Source: Paenibacillus_AK sp041641375
GTDB taxonomy: Bacteria; Bacillota; Bacilli; Paenibacillales; YIM-B00363
Direction: 5' to 3'
Assembly (NCBI GenBank): GCA_041641375.1
Contig: JBEPYM010000008.1
Location: 1 to 51,880, forward strand
DNA length: 51,880 nucleotides
Below, one piece after another: positions 35,449 through 44,851 of this stretch. Position numbers and translations under genes: made by a program. Every line of letters starts with the position of its first letter. Position 1 is the first letter of the stretch. The notes below the pieces were generated by a model. It saw only the letters and a program-made list of their open reading frames with translations, did not search any database and was not told the DNA's origin.

Positions 35449-38400
35449 ATGGCTATACGTACGCACAATCGGCGTCGCTGGTGGCCGCTCCTCGTGAGCG
35501 CGTCACTGGCTGCCGCTGCCGTTATACCGGCATCGTCCGGACATGCAACTCAAGCCAGCAACCCGTCGGGTTCGGCTGCCGTTCAAACTTCCAGCAGCTC
35601 GTCACAATCGGTGTCTGCTGTAAGCTCGACCATGTTCGAGCCTTACTTCTCGGAGAGAATGAGCGAGTGGACGAAAGCAGCCATTCCTCAAGGAAAGGCA
35701 GAGGTCGTTGTACAAGGTTCGGCAATATCCGGACAGTCGGGCACAACCGCACGCCCAGGCACCTATGAAGGGCGCAGCAACGCCTTGATCTGGCAGAATG
35801 AGCTGGAGGGGTGGATCGAATATCGGATCAATGTGCCGGAAACAGGGCTGTACGAGCTGAATATGTCTTATTTTCCATTTCAGAACATAGACCCTGTTTC
35901 CGGCCGCAAGCGCGAGGTGCGTAGACCGGCTGTCTTCTCCGTGTCTATTGATGGACAATACCCGTTCCGCGAGGCGAGAGCTATTCAATTCCCGCGCCAG
36001 TGGCAGGATGTCATGCCGATTCGCAAGGACGAGAAAGGGGACGATATTCGTCCAAAGTCGATTGAGATTGCCGAGTGGCTGGAGCGTCCGTTCCGCGACT
36101 CGGAGGGAGCTTATACGATGCCGCTGCAATGGTATCTGCAGAAGGGCGAGCGGACAATCCGGCTGACCGGTAGCGAGTCCATCGTAATCGGTTCGCTCAA
36201 GCTGGCGAAGCCTCAGAGGCCCGCCGACTATGAGACAGTTGCCAAGTCTTATCCAGCTGCCAGGCCGACGCCTGACGCACAACCGATCGTGATAGAAGCC
36301 GAGAATATTCATGTCAAGAACGATTCGGCGATTCAGATGGAATCGCATCAGGATCCGGCGATGAGTCCGCGTGCATACGGCTACAACGTATTCAACTCCA
36401 TTGGCGGTCTTCGATGGTTCCGGGGGGGGCAAGCAGCAACCTGGAGATTCGAGGTGCCGGAATCGGGACGATATTCGATCGCCGTGCGGGCGCTGCAGCA
36501 ATTCACATCGAATAAATCGACGTTCCGCAACATTTATATTGACGGTAAAATTCCGTTCAAGGAGTTTGAAGCGTTTCGCTTTCCTTACCAGCGGGGCTGG
36601 AAGGGCGTTACGCTCGGAAGCGGACCGGATCAGCCATATGAGGTGTATTTGGAGAAAGGCGTCCATACCCTGTCGATGGAATCGACGCATGCTCCTTTCA
36701 AGCCGATTATTTATGGCCTGGAGCAGGCAAGTCTGATGCTTCGCGAGATTGATCAGGATTTGAAGTTCTTGACGGGTTTCAGGGAATCGAACAAGAATGA
36801 TCCAATTGACCGCAACCGCACCTGGCTCGCTACTCGAGACTATCCGGAGCTGCCTGGCAAGCTGGAGAAGCTTAAGGTCTATATCCAGCAGCTGGAGCTC
36901 AATATGATCGAGGCGAATGGCAATCGGAACGACGTCTCGAATGGCATGCGCAATGCAGTGAAGGATCTCGAGGGCATCCTGCGCTACGCGAATGAAATCC
37001 CGTACAAGATGAAGCAAATCACGTCGCTTCAGGATAAAATCGCCAGCTTCCGCATTCAGCTGGAGCAGCAGCATCTTCAACTGGATCAAATCTATATCGT
37101 GCCATCTGGCGCCAAGATGCCGAATCTGGAAGCAAGCTTCTGGCAGAAAGTGGCGGGCTCGGCACATAACTTCTATATGTCGTTCGTTCGCAAGGAAGAC
37201 CTGACGCAGCTTGATGAGACAGCGTTAAATGTGTGGATGAACCGCGGCCGTGACTATGTCAACCTGCTTCAGGAGATGGCCGACGATATGTTTACGCCTG
37301 AGCACGGCATCAAGGTGAAGGTAAATCTTATCCCGCGTGAGGATTTGCTGATTCTCTCGAACGCAGCCGGAATTGTGCCCGATGTGGCTCTAGGTATCAA
37401 CCAGGATAAAGCGGTAGATTTCGCCATCCGCAACGCGCTACAGGATTTACGTGAATTTAAGGATTTCGGCGATATTGAGAAGCAATTCGCGCCGGGTGCT
37501 TTAGTGCCTTTCTATTATGATAAAGGCTATTATGCACTGCCCGAATCGCAATCGTTCCAGGTGTTGTTCTACCGCAAAGACATTATGCAGCAGTTAAAGC
37601 TTAAGGTTCCGGATACTTGGAGCGATGTATATGACATGTTGCCTACGCTGCAGCAGAACGGCTACAACTTCTTTACGCCGCCGCAGGCGTTCATACCATA
37701 TCTGTTCCAGAATGGCGGCGAATTTTATACCGCTGATGGCATGAAATCCGCACTTGATACACCAGAGGCGTTCAAAGGCTTCAAGCAATGGACCGACAAC
37801 TTCCTGATATATGGCATGCCGCGCGAGGTGCCGAGCTTCTACGAGCACTTCCGTAGGGGAACCATTCCGATTGGAGTGGCCGACTACAACCTGTATGTGC
37901 AGCTGATGGTTGCCGCTCCTGAACTGAACGGATGGTGGGATATTGCCCCGATACCTGGCATCAAGCAAAAGGACGGCACGGTTGCCCGTTGGGCGGCTGG
38001 CGGACAGCAAGCAGGAATGATTTACAAGCAGTCGGAGAAAAAGGAGCTTGCCTGGGAATTTCTGAAGTGGTGGATTTCAGCCGATGTGCAGGAGCGTTTC
38101 GGTTCGGATCTTGAAGCGTATTATGGTCCGGCTTTCCGCTGGAACACGGCGAATGTCGAAGCGTTCGTCAAGCTCCCCTGGAAACGTTCGGAAGCCAATG
38201 TCATATTGCAGCAGTGGAAGTGGTACAAGGAGCAGGTCAACCTGCCGGGTGGTTACTTCACCACACGCGAGATTAACAATGCCTGGAATCGTGCGGTCAT
38301 TAACGCGAACAAGGAGAACCCGCGCACCTCGCTCGAGACCGCGATTGTGGATATTAACCGAGAGTTACTTCGCAAGCAGCGAGAGTTCGGCCTTATAGAC

Positions 38401-38484
38401 GAGAACGGCAACGTGCTGAGAACGGTGGATGTGCCAATCATCACAAAGCCATGGGAAGGAGTCGATCGCTTTGTTACCAAATAG
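35449..38484 (+). CDS. Giant solute-binding protein fused to two carbohydrate-binding-like modules
   Basis: About 1011 residues. The signal peptide is of the ordinary Sec type, with no lipobox cysteine. Two beta-sandwich modules follow (about 70-255 and 283-430). Both have the pattern of CBM6/35-like domains (WIEYRINVPETGLYELNM; ATWRFEVPESGRYSIAV). A helical region (about 435-560) precedes a family 1 solute-binding domain (about 588 to the end; LPESQSFQVLFYRKDIM). Ordinary binding proteins are 420-560 residues. ATGs at 35437, 35440 and 35449 are possible starts; AGGAG (35432-35436) is closest to normal spacing for 35449. It heads a permease cluster and is probably its receptor. Confidence 0.82.
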   Translation: MAIRTHNRRRWWPLLVSASLAAAAVIPASSGHATQASNPSGSAAVQTSSSSSQSVSAVSSTMFEPYFSERMSEWTKAAIPQGKAEVVVQGSAISGQSGTTARPGTYEGRSNALIWQNELEGWIEYRINVPETGLYELNMSYFPFQNIDPVSGRKREVRRPAVFSVSIDGQYPFREARAIQFPRQWQDVMPIRKDEKGDDIRPKSIEIAEWLERPFRDSEGAYTMPLQWYLQKGERTIRLTGSESIVIGSLKLAKPQRPADYETVAKSYPAARPTPDAQPIVIEAENIHVKNDSAIQMESHQDPAMSPRAYGYNVFNSIGGLRWFRGGQAATWRFEVPESGRYSIAVRALQQFTSNKSTFRNIYIDGKIPFKEFEAFRFPYQRGWKGVTLGSGPDQPYEVYLEKGVHTLSMESTHAPFKPIIYGLEQASLMLREIDQDLKFLTGFRESNKNDPIDRNRTWLATRDYPELPGKLEKLKVYIQQLELNMIEANGNRNDVSNGMRNAVKDLEGILRYANEIPYKMKQITSLQDKIASFRIQLEQQHLQLDQIYIVPSGAKMPNLEASFWQKVAGSAHNFYMSFVRKEDLTQLDETALNVWMNRGRDYVNLLQEMADDMFTPEHGIKVKVNLIPREDLLILSNAAGIVPDVALGINQDKAVDFAIRNALQDLREFKDFGDIEKQFAPGALVPFYYDKGYYALPESQSFQVLFYRKDIMQQLKLKVPDTWSDVYDMLPTLQQNGYNFFTPPQAFIPYLFQNGGEFYTADGMKSALDTPEAFKGFKQWTDNFLIYGMPREVPSFYEHFRRGTIPIGVADYNLYVQLMVAAPELNGWWDIAPIPGIKQKDGTVARWAAGGQQAGMIYKQSEKKELAWEFLKWWISADVQERFGSDLEAYYGPAFRWNTANVEAFVKLPWKRSEANVILQQWKWYKEQVNLPGGYFTTREINNAWNRAVINANKENPRTSLETAIVDINRELLRKQREFGLIDENGNVLRTVDVPIITKPWEGVDRFVTK

Positions 38485-39442
38485 CGCGAGTACACGTGCC
38501 ATATACACGAAGCCGAGAAGCGAATGGAACTTCGCCGACAAGATGACCGATCTGTGGCGGCGCATGGTTGAGCATCGGCTCGCCTACCTGTTTATTGCGC
38601 CGTTCATTCTGTGCTTTCTCGCATTCATTTTCATCCCGGTCGTTGCTGCATTTGGACTTAGCTTCTTCTACTTTAATGCACTGGAAACACCGACGTTCAT
38701 CGGCTGGCAAAATTTTCAGAATTTGATTAGCCAGGATCTCATCTTTCTAAAGAATGCGATTCCAAATACTTTCAAGTTTGCAATGATTGTAGGACCTGGC
38801 GGTTATGTGCTCGCGTTCCTGCTGGCGTACCTCATCTCTCAGCTGCCGAGCGGAGCGCGTGTCTGGTATGCGCTGGCGTTCTATACTCCATCGCTTACAG
38901 CTGGTATTGCCATGGGCATCGTGTGGCTGCCGCTGCTGACCGGTGACCGGATCGGCTACCTGAACAGCTTCCTGCTGGAATTTGGCTTCATTGACGAACC
39001 GAAGAACTGGGTGACCAGCAAAGATTACATTCTGGGCTCCATGATTGCGGTCACGCTCTGGTCGAGTATGGGCGTAGGCTTCCTGGCAATGATGGCGGGT
39101 ATTCTGAATGTCAACCCAGAGCTCTACGAAGCGGCGCGTATTGACGGTATTCGCAGCAGGCTGCAGGAAATCTGGTACATTACGATTCCATCCATGAAGC
39201 CTCAGATGCTGTTTGGCGCAGTTATGGCGATCGTCGGTACCTTCAAGGCAGGCGCAATCGGCGTCGAGCTCTCCGGACAGATGCCGACACCGCAGTATGC
39301 CGGACATCTGATCATCAATCACATCGACGACTTCGGCTTTATCCGCTATGAGCTCGGTTATGCGTCGGCGATCTCGGTCGTCCTGCTGATCATCATGTAT
39401 CTGTCCAACAAGCTGGGCTGGAAGCTGTTCGGCTCGGACTAA
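38471..39442 (+). CDS. Sugar ABC transporter permease, MalF/UgpA type
   Basis: 323 residues with six membrane segments and EAA loop LYEAARIDGIRSRLQEIW. The TTG at 38471 is preferred because AAGGAG (38456-38461) lies nine bases upstream; the only earlier ATG (38429) has no ribosome site. The gene overlaps the giant binding protein by 14 bases, indicating coupling. It forms the first permease pair of the cluster with the next gene. Confidence 0.87.
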   Translation: MLPNSASTRAIYTKPRSEWNFADKMTDLWRRMVEHRLAYLFIAPFILCFLAFIFIPVVAAFGLSFFYFNALETPTFIGWQNFQNLISQDLIFLKNAIPNTFKFAMIVGPGGYVLAFLLAYLISQLPSGARVWYALAFYTPSLTAGIAMGIVWLPLLTGDRIGYLNSFLLEFGFIDEPKNWVTSKDYILGSMIAVTLWSSMGVGFLAMMAGILNVNPELYEAARIDGIRSRLQEIWYITIPSMKPQMLFGAVMAIVGTFKAGAIGVELSGQMPTPQYAGHLIINHIDDFGFIRYELGYASAISVVLLIIMYLSNKLGWKLFGSD

Positions 39443-39473
39443 ATGACTATGCTTACTAAGGGAGTTGACCGCG

Positions 39474-40400
39474 ATGCAAACGCCACCTGAGAACGAGGCG
39501 ACCGCTGCCAGGCTGTCTCCGCTTGCCCGCTTGTTCAGACGGCGCCAGAGACGGCTAAAGGCCATGGACGGTACCCAAAAGCTGCTGCTAGCTATGCTTT
39601 CCGTAATGGGTCTGTTTATGATTATGCCGATCGTCTACATTTTCAATCATGCATTAAAGCCGCCGCACGAGCTGTTTGTTTACCCGCCGAACATCTTTGT
39701 GCGCGAGCCTACATTTAGCAACTTTATCGAGTTGTTCGTTGTGACCAGTTCCTCAGTTATCCCTGTAACCCGCTATTTGTTCAACAGCATTCTGGTAACG
39801 GGGTTGGCGGTGCTTGCGGTGACACTTGTAAGCGCATTATGTGCATATCCGCTGTCAAAGATGGCGTTTCCTGGCCGCGCAGCGCTGTTCGCCACGATCC
39901 TGCTCACGCTGATGTTCGCCCCTGAAACGGTGCAAATTCCGCGATATCTGGTTGCAAGCGAGCTGGGCATTATGAATACCTATATGGGGCACTTGCTTCC
40001 TATCGTTGCAGCGCCTGTTGGTGTCTTCCTCATGAAGCAGTTTATGGATCAGATTCCGAACGAGCTGCTGGAGGCGGCACGAATTGACGGTGCGCGCGAG
40101 TTTTACATTTTTCTCAAAATTGTCATTCCAATGACGATGCCCGCAATTGCCACCGTGTCCATTCTTACGTTCCAGGGAGCTTGGGGCAATGTTGAGACGT
40201 CAACCTTGTTTATGCAGGATGAATCGATGAAGACGTTTCCGTTCTTTCTGACTACACTCACGAACAACCTGGCCAATACGGTAGCGCGGCAAGGGGCAGC
40301 CGCAGCAGCAGCGCTGATCATGTTCGTGCCCAACTTTATTATTTTCCTGTTCTTCCAACGCAAAGTGATCGCCACCATGGCGCACTCGGGTATTAAATAG
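39474..40400 (+). CDS. Sugar ABC transporter permease, MalG type
   Basis: 308 residues with a charged N-terminal extension, six membrane segments and EAA loop LLEAARIDGAREFYIFLKI. The ATG at 39474 follows AAGGGAG (39458-39464). The C-terminus (FQRKVIATMAHSGIK) departs from the usual VKGxxxGAVKG ending. It partners the permease just upstream. Confidence 0.87.
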   Translation: MQTPPENEATAARLSPLARLFRRRQRRLKAMDGTQKLLLAMLSVMGLFMIMPIVYIFNHALKPPHELFVYPPNIFVREPTFSNFIELFVVTSSSVIPVTRYLFNSILVTGLAVLAVTLVSALCAYPLSKMAFPGRAALFATILLTLMFAPETVQIPRYLVASELGIMNTYMGHLLPIVAAPVGVFLMKQFMDQIPNELLEAARIDGAREFYIFLKIVIPMTMPAIATVSILTFQGAWGNVETSTLFMQDESMKTFPFFLTTLTNNLANTVARQGAAAAAALIMFVPNFIIFLFFQRKVIATMAHSGIK

Positions 40401-40415
40401 GAGCTGAGGTGACCC

Positions 40416-42557
40416 ATGAGACGACATATTGCCAGCCTGTTCCTTGCGATCCTCGTATCTGCGATCTTGTCCGTAACGGTATTGCCGTCACCGATGAAGG
40501 CAGACATCCCTTATGAGACAATGAGCAGAGACAGCTTCGGCAACTACTTCTATACCCAGTCGGCTTATTTGCCGGTGCGGGTTATCGGGCGTGGACTGTA
40601 TGAGCCCGATCCGAATAATCCAGCGAACCGAGTATTTTCGCCGCTCAAGGGACCGAAAGATGTATTTGTCGACAGCAAGGACGAAATCTATATCGCCGAC
40701 ACCGGCAACAACCGGATCGTCCACCTGAATGATCGCGGTGAGCTTATTCGTACGATCACAACGCCACAAAGCCCGATGAAGGGACCGCAAGGGCTCTTTA
40801 TTGCCCAGGATGGCTTCATCTATGTGGCCGACACGGGCAATCAGCGTGTTCTCAAGCTGGGGCAGGATGGTGCGATTGTCAAGCAGTACACAAGGCCCAA
40901 ATCGACATTCCTGCCTGATACGTACAAATTTGATCCGCTCCGGCTCGTAGTCGACAAGCGAGGCTTCCTGTACATTGCTACAATCGGCGGCTACCAAGGA
41001 ATGCTCCAGCTAGATCCGGACGGCAATTTCCAAGGCTTCTTCGGCGCCAACAAGACGACATTCTCGTTCGCTGATACGCTCAAGCGGTTCTTCTATACTC
41101 GCGAGATGCTGTCCAAGGAGCTGAGCAAGCTGCCGGGTTCGGTCAGCAGCGTTGCTGTTGACAAGGATGGCTTCCTCTATACAACGACAACTGGAGTCGA
41201 TGTAAAGCTGAATCAAATCAAGAAGCTCAACTATGCAGGTCAGGATATGCTGGCGAAGGCTGACGCGTACGGAACGAAGGCTGAGCGGTCGTTCGGCGAG
41301 CTAAGGCGTGAGCGCGCCATAACTTCAGGACCGCAGCTTGTCGATGTGACCGTGGATCGCGAAGGAAATATTACGGCCATCGATTCACAATACAAGTATG
41401 TCAACCAATATGACGCAGCCGGCAATCTACTGTTCTTCTGGTCGGGCTCGACGTTCCCGGGCTCGGTGCAGCTGGGTGTTGTACGGAATCCGGTCGCGAT
41501 TGACTCCAACTCAAAGAACGAGCTGTTTATCCTGGACGATCAAGAAGGAATTATCCAGATGTTTCGTCCTTCAGAATTTGGTCAGCTCGTACATCAAGCC
41601 AACGCATTGACGCTTGATGGCAAATACGAAGAAAGCGAGCAGATGTGGCGCGAGGTGCTGAAGTACAACGCCAAATATACGCCTGCGCTCTTGGGCGTAG
41701 CCAAATCGCTCTACAAGCGAGGCGATTATTCGGGATCCAGCGATTATTTTTTCCAGGCCGGCAACCAGAAGGGCTTCTCAGATGCCTATTGGCAAATACG
41801 CCTGCAATGGTTCCAGAAACATTTCGCCATGCTGGCAAATGTATGTATCGGAGCGGCTGTGTTGTACATGGCCTTCGAACGACTGACGCGGAAAGCAGGT
41901 TGGCGTATGAGATGGCGCAATCGGTCAGACAGCACGATTCCGTTCATTCAGCAGCTCAAGCATATGCGCATGATCCTTACGAATCCGATTGAAGGGTTTA
42001 CTGCACTTCGTTATGAGAATAAGGGAGGATACGGGAGCGCGCTGTTCTATCTGGCAGCGACTTTCGTCTCATTGATGTTGATCCGTGGAACAACATCGTT
42101 CTCGTTCAACAAGGCTGCGGCGCTGCCTGCGAATTACAGCCAGCTTGTGCTTCAGTTCGCTGCGATCTGGCTGCTTTGGGTTGTAGCCAGCTATCTGATT
42201 GGCTCCATCCTGCAGGGCGAGGCGCGGTTCAAGGATGTGTTCATCAGCGCTTCCTACGGACTCATCCCGATCATATTGGTCGGAGTGCCGCTGGCGTTCT
42301 TATCCAATGGCATGACTCAAAGCGAGCAAGCGATATACGATTTCTTCGATACTGGCATGCTCATCTGGATTGCGGCTTTGTTCTTCTGGAAGGTTCAGTC
42401 GATCCAAAACTACGGTGTCGGAGAAACTGTGCTCAATATTGCGACCACCGTATTTACGATGATTATCTTCTGTGTTCTGATTGCGATTACAGTCGGATTA
42501 ACGGATGATCTGATTCAATTCTTTGTGTCCATGTACCAGGAGGTGAAGCTGAGATGA
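40416..42557 (+). CDS. NHL-repeat / TPR / Yip1-like membrane protein
   Basis: 713 residues. A signal peptide or first membrane segment (about 5-28) is followed by at least five NHL beta-propeller repeats (about 73-385; YIADTGNNRIVHL, YVADTGNQRVLKL). One or two TPR-like units follow (about 390-450), then a membrane segment near 468-490. The C-terminus is hydrophobic and multi-spanning, resembling the Yip1 family (about 525-705). The propeller should face outside. The gene sits between two permease pairs and ends in an ATGA overlap with the next gene. Its function is unknown; a surface receptor or transporter-assembly role is a guess from position. Confidence 0.7.
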   Translation: MRRHIASLFLAILVSAILSVTVLPSPMKADIPYETMSRDSFGNYFYTQSAYLPVRVIGRGLYEPDPNNPANRVFSPLKGPKDVFVDSKDEIYIADTGNNRIVHLNDRGELIRTITTPQSPMKGPQGLFIAQDGFIYVADTGNQRVLKLGQDGAIVKQYTRPKSTFLPDTYKFDPLRLVVDKRGFLYIATIGGYQGMLQLDPDGNFQGFFGANKTTFSFADTLKRFFYTREMLSKELSKLPGSVSSVAVDKDGFLYTTTTGVDVKLNQIKKLNYAGQDMLAKADAYGTKAERSFGELRRERAITSGPQLVDVTVDREGNITAIDSQYKYVNQYDAAGNLLFFWSGSTFPGSVQLGVVRNPVAIDSNSKNELFILDDQEGIIQMFRPSEFGQLVHQANALTLDGKYEESEQMWREVLKYNAKYTPALLGVAKSLYKRGDYSGSSDYFFQAGNQKGFSDAYWQIRLQWFQKHFAMLANVCIGAAVLYMAFERLTRKAGWRMRWRNRSDSTIPFIQQLKHMRMILTNPIEGFTALRYENKGGYGSALFYLAATFVSLMLIRGTTSFSFNKAAALPANYSQLVLQFAAIWLLWVVASYLIGSILQGEARFKDVFISASYGLIPIILVGVPLAFLSNGMTQSEQAIYDFFDTGMLIWIAALFFWKVQSIQNYGVGETVLNIATTVFTMIIFCVLIAITVGLTDDLIQFFVSMYQEVKLR

Positions 42558-44851
42558 CCGTTTTACACAGATGGAGAAAGCCGATATTTACGATCGTCTC
42601 GCTCCTGGCGATAGCTGCGTTATTTCTGTGGATTGATCGCGCCGCCCTGGAACGACAGGCTGCGATACCGGCGAAGAAGCCTGCTGCTGCAGCTTCGGCT
42701 TCGCAACCGGCGCCCGGAGCCAGCAAATTCCCAAAGGAGCTCCCGGAGATCGGAACGTTCCGCACGGTGGCGGAGAACAGCTTGTTGATCTTGAAGACCG
42801 ACTCCAATACCGGCCACTTCGTTGTGCAGCATCGCGGCAACGGTACAGTGTGGCATTCCTTCCCGGATCCGGATCACTGGCCGAATGAGAAGGTTCAAGG
42901 CACTTGGCGCAATAATCTCAAGTCGCCGGTAATGTATGAAACGGTGGATCTGAAGCGCCGCGGCGACAAGCTGCGGGCCGGCAATATCATTGAGGATGGC
43001 GGGGAAATCGCAGCATTTTCTTCGATTCCAAATGGATTTCAATATACACTGTCTATCCCTTCGCGTGAGCTTGAAATTCCGGTGCAAGTTGTGCTGACCG
43101 ATGACGGAGTCGAAACGCGAATTTTATCGGATGGCATCAAGGAAGGAAAGCTGGCCCTTGTCAAGCTGCGATTGTATCCGTTCATGGGAGCAGCGCATTC
43201 TGTTGGCCAGGACGGTTACATGCTGATACCCGACGGCACAGGTGGTTTAATACGCTTCAAGCAGAATCGGGAGCAGTCGAATTATTCGTATGCAGAACGC
43301 ACCTATGGGCTCGACTGGCCATTCGCGCATAACACGATGCGAGGACCCGGTCGAATGACAGTCAATCATCCGATTATCGGAATCAAATCTGGCGACCGGT
43401 CAGTGCTTGCCATCGCACATGGCGGTGCGGAGTATACGGAGATGATCGCTTCGCCTTCCGAGACGTTCAGCAAGTACAACTTCATAAGCGTACAGCAGAT
43501 GTACCGAGCGCCATTCTTTCAGCCTACATCAGGCACAAGGCGAACTGCAGACGGAAAGCCGCAGGGGTACACCGCATACAACAAAGATCGATTCGGCGAA
43601 ACACGAACAACCTCGTATAAGCTGCTTGCCGGCAGCAAGAGCGACTATGTCGGCATGGCGGAGAAATACCGGGAGCATCTGATCAAGGTGTACGGATTAC
43701 AGAAGCTTAAGCCGAGCAAGAAGGATATTCCGTTCTTTGTTGAAATTATGGGCGGCGACCGTGAGAAGGGCTTCTTGTCGGACCGTTATGTGCCGGCCAC
43801 CTCGATGACCCAGGCAAAGTCGATGGTCGAGCGCCTGAAGCAGCTCGGCGTATCGAATATGTTCATTACGATCAGAGGATGGCAGTCTGGCGGATTCAGT
43901 ACGCTAGGCGGCTTGTTCCCGGTCGAGAAGCAGCTCGGCGGCAACGAAGGCATGAAGGCTTTCGCCGAATATGCGCGCGCGCAAGGCTTCCCTGTATTTC
44001 TCCACGCCTATTATGGATGGCGCAATGTAAGCGGCGACGGCTTCAATGCGCGCAACCATGCCATGGTGGATTTGGGTGGTCAGGCGCTTACGTATGAAAG
44101 TCGTTCAACTGGCGGTAAGGAGACGCAGATCAGTCCGCGCTGGATGGCGGAAGTTATCGAGAATGATTTGCCGAAGTACAAGGAGCTTGGCGTTAGCGGC
44201 ATTTCGTTCGACAGCTTGGGCAAATATTTGAACAGTGATTTCAACAAGAAATATACGCTCAACCGAACCGAAGCGCTGTCGCTTCACCAGGACCTGCTGC
44301 GCAAGACGCGCGAGACGCTGGGAGCCGTGCAGGCCGATGATATTCAGGCTTACGCGCTGCCTCACACGGACAACATAGTCGATATGGCGATGGATTTCTC
44401 GTACGACCTGTTTACAGATGAGATTGTTCCATTCGCTCCGATTGCCCTGCACGGACTTGTATCTTATACGGGGCGTCCGGTCAACGATACGTTCCAGTAC
44501 AAAGAAGAGCTGCTGCGGCTCGTTGAATTTGGCGGCAATCCGACCTTTATTTTTTCCCATGCGGACGCCAAGACGATGAGCAAGACGTATTGGGCCAACT
44601 ATTATTTCAACATGACCTTCGAGGATTGGGCGGAGACAGCAGCTGCGGAGTACGCGCGAATCAACAAGGCGCTCCACAATGTGCAGGACGTATTTATAAG
44701 TGGTCACCGGACCATTGCTCCCAAGGTGAAGGAAACGACCTACGCAAATGGCAAAAGAGTGATCGTGAATTACAATACGGAGCGTTATTCCGACGGTCGC
44801 ATTACCGTTCCTGGACTGGACTTCATTGTGGTTGAAGGAGGGGCGAACTAG
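42554..44851 (+). CDS. Membrane-anchored DUF5696-like protein with glycosidase-like barrel
   Basis: 765 residues: an N-terminal membrane anchor (about 10-28), an Ala/Pro linker, a beta-rich region (to about 380), then a probable TIM-barrel (VEIMGGDREKGF onward). The barrel has the look of clan-D-like glycosidases: FITIRGWQSGG, FLHAYYGW, GISFDSLGKYLN. It resembles proteins annotated DUF5696 in Paenibacillus sugar loci. Asp in SFDSLG is a candidate nucleophile, which is inference. The start overlaps the NHL gene by four bases, and its stop abuts the next ATG. It may trim oligosaccharides at the cell surface before uptake. Confidence 0.65.
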   Translation: MTVLHRWRKPIFTIVSLLAIAALFLWIDRAALERQAAIPAKKPAAAASASQPAPGASKFPKELPEIGTFRTVAENSLLILKTDSNTGHFVVQHRGNGTVWHSFPDPDHWPNEKVQGTWRNNLKSPVMYETVDLKRRGDKLRAGNIIEDGGEIAAFSSIPNGFQYTLSIPSRELEIPVQVVLTDDGVETRILSDGIKEGKLALVKLRLYPFMGAAHSVGQDGYMLIPDGTGGLIRFKQNREQSNYSYAERTYGLDWPFAHNTMRGPGRMTVNHPIIGIKSGDRSVLAIAHGGAEYTEMIASPSETFSKYNFISVQQMYRAPFFQPTSGTRRTADGKPQGYTAYNKDRFGETRTTSYKLLAGSKSDYVGMAEKYREHLIKVYGLQKLKPSKKDIPFFVEIMGGDREKGFLSDRYVPATSMTQAKSMVERLKQLGVSNMFITIRGWQSGGFSTLGGLFPVEKQLGGNEGMKAFAEYARAQGFPVFLHAYYGWRNVSGDGFNARNHAMVDLGGQALTYESRSTGGKETQISPRWMAEVIENDLPKYKELGVSGISFDSLGKYLNSDFNKKYTLNRTEALSLHQDLLRKTRETLGAVQADDIQAYALPHTDNIVDMAMDFSYDLFTDEIVPFAPIALHGLVSYTGRPVNDTFQYKEELLRLVEFGGNPTFIFSHADAKTMSKTYWANYYFNMTFEDWAETAAAEYARINKALHNVQDVFISGHRTIAPKVKETTYANGKRVIVNYNTERYSDGRITVPGLDFIVVEGGAN

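Noticed and set aside
35602..37167. A 521-codon open frame on the minus strand
   Set aside because: It lies wholly antisense to the giant binding-protein gene, has unnatural composition and no ribosome site. It is an effect of GC-biased codon use.
38429..38470. ATG at 38429 as start of the MalF-type permease
   Set aside because: It has no ribosome site and lies deep inside the preceding gene. The TTG at 38471 has AAGGAG at nine-base spacing.
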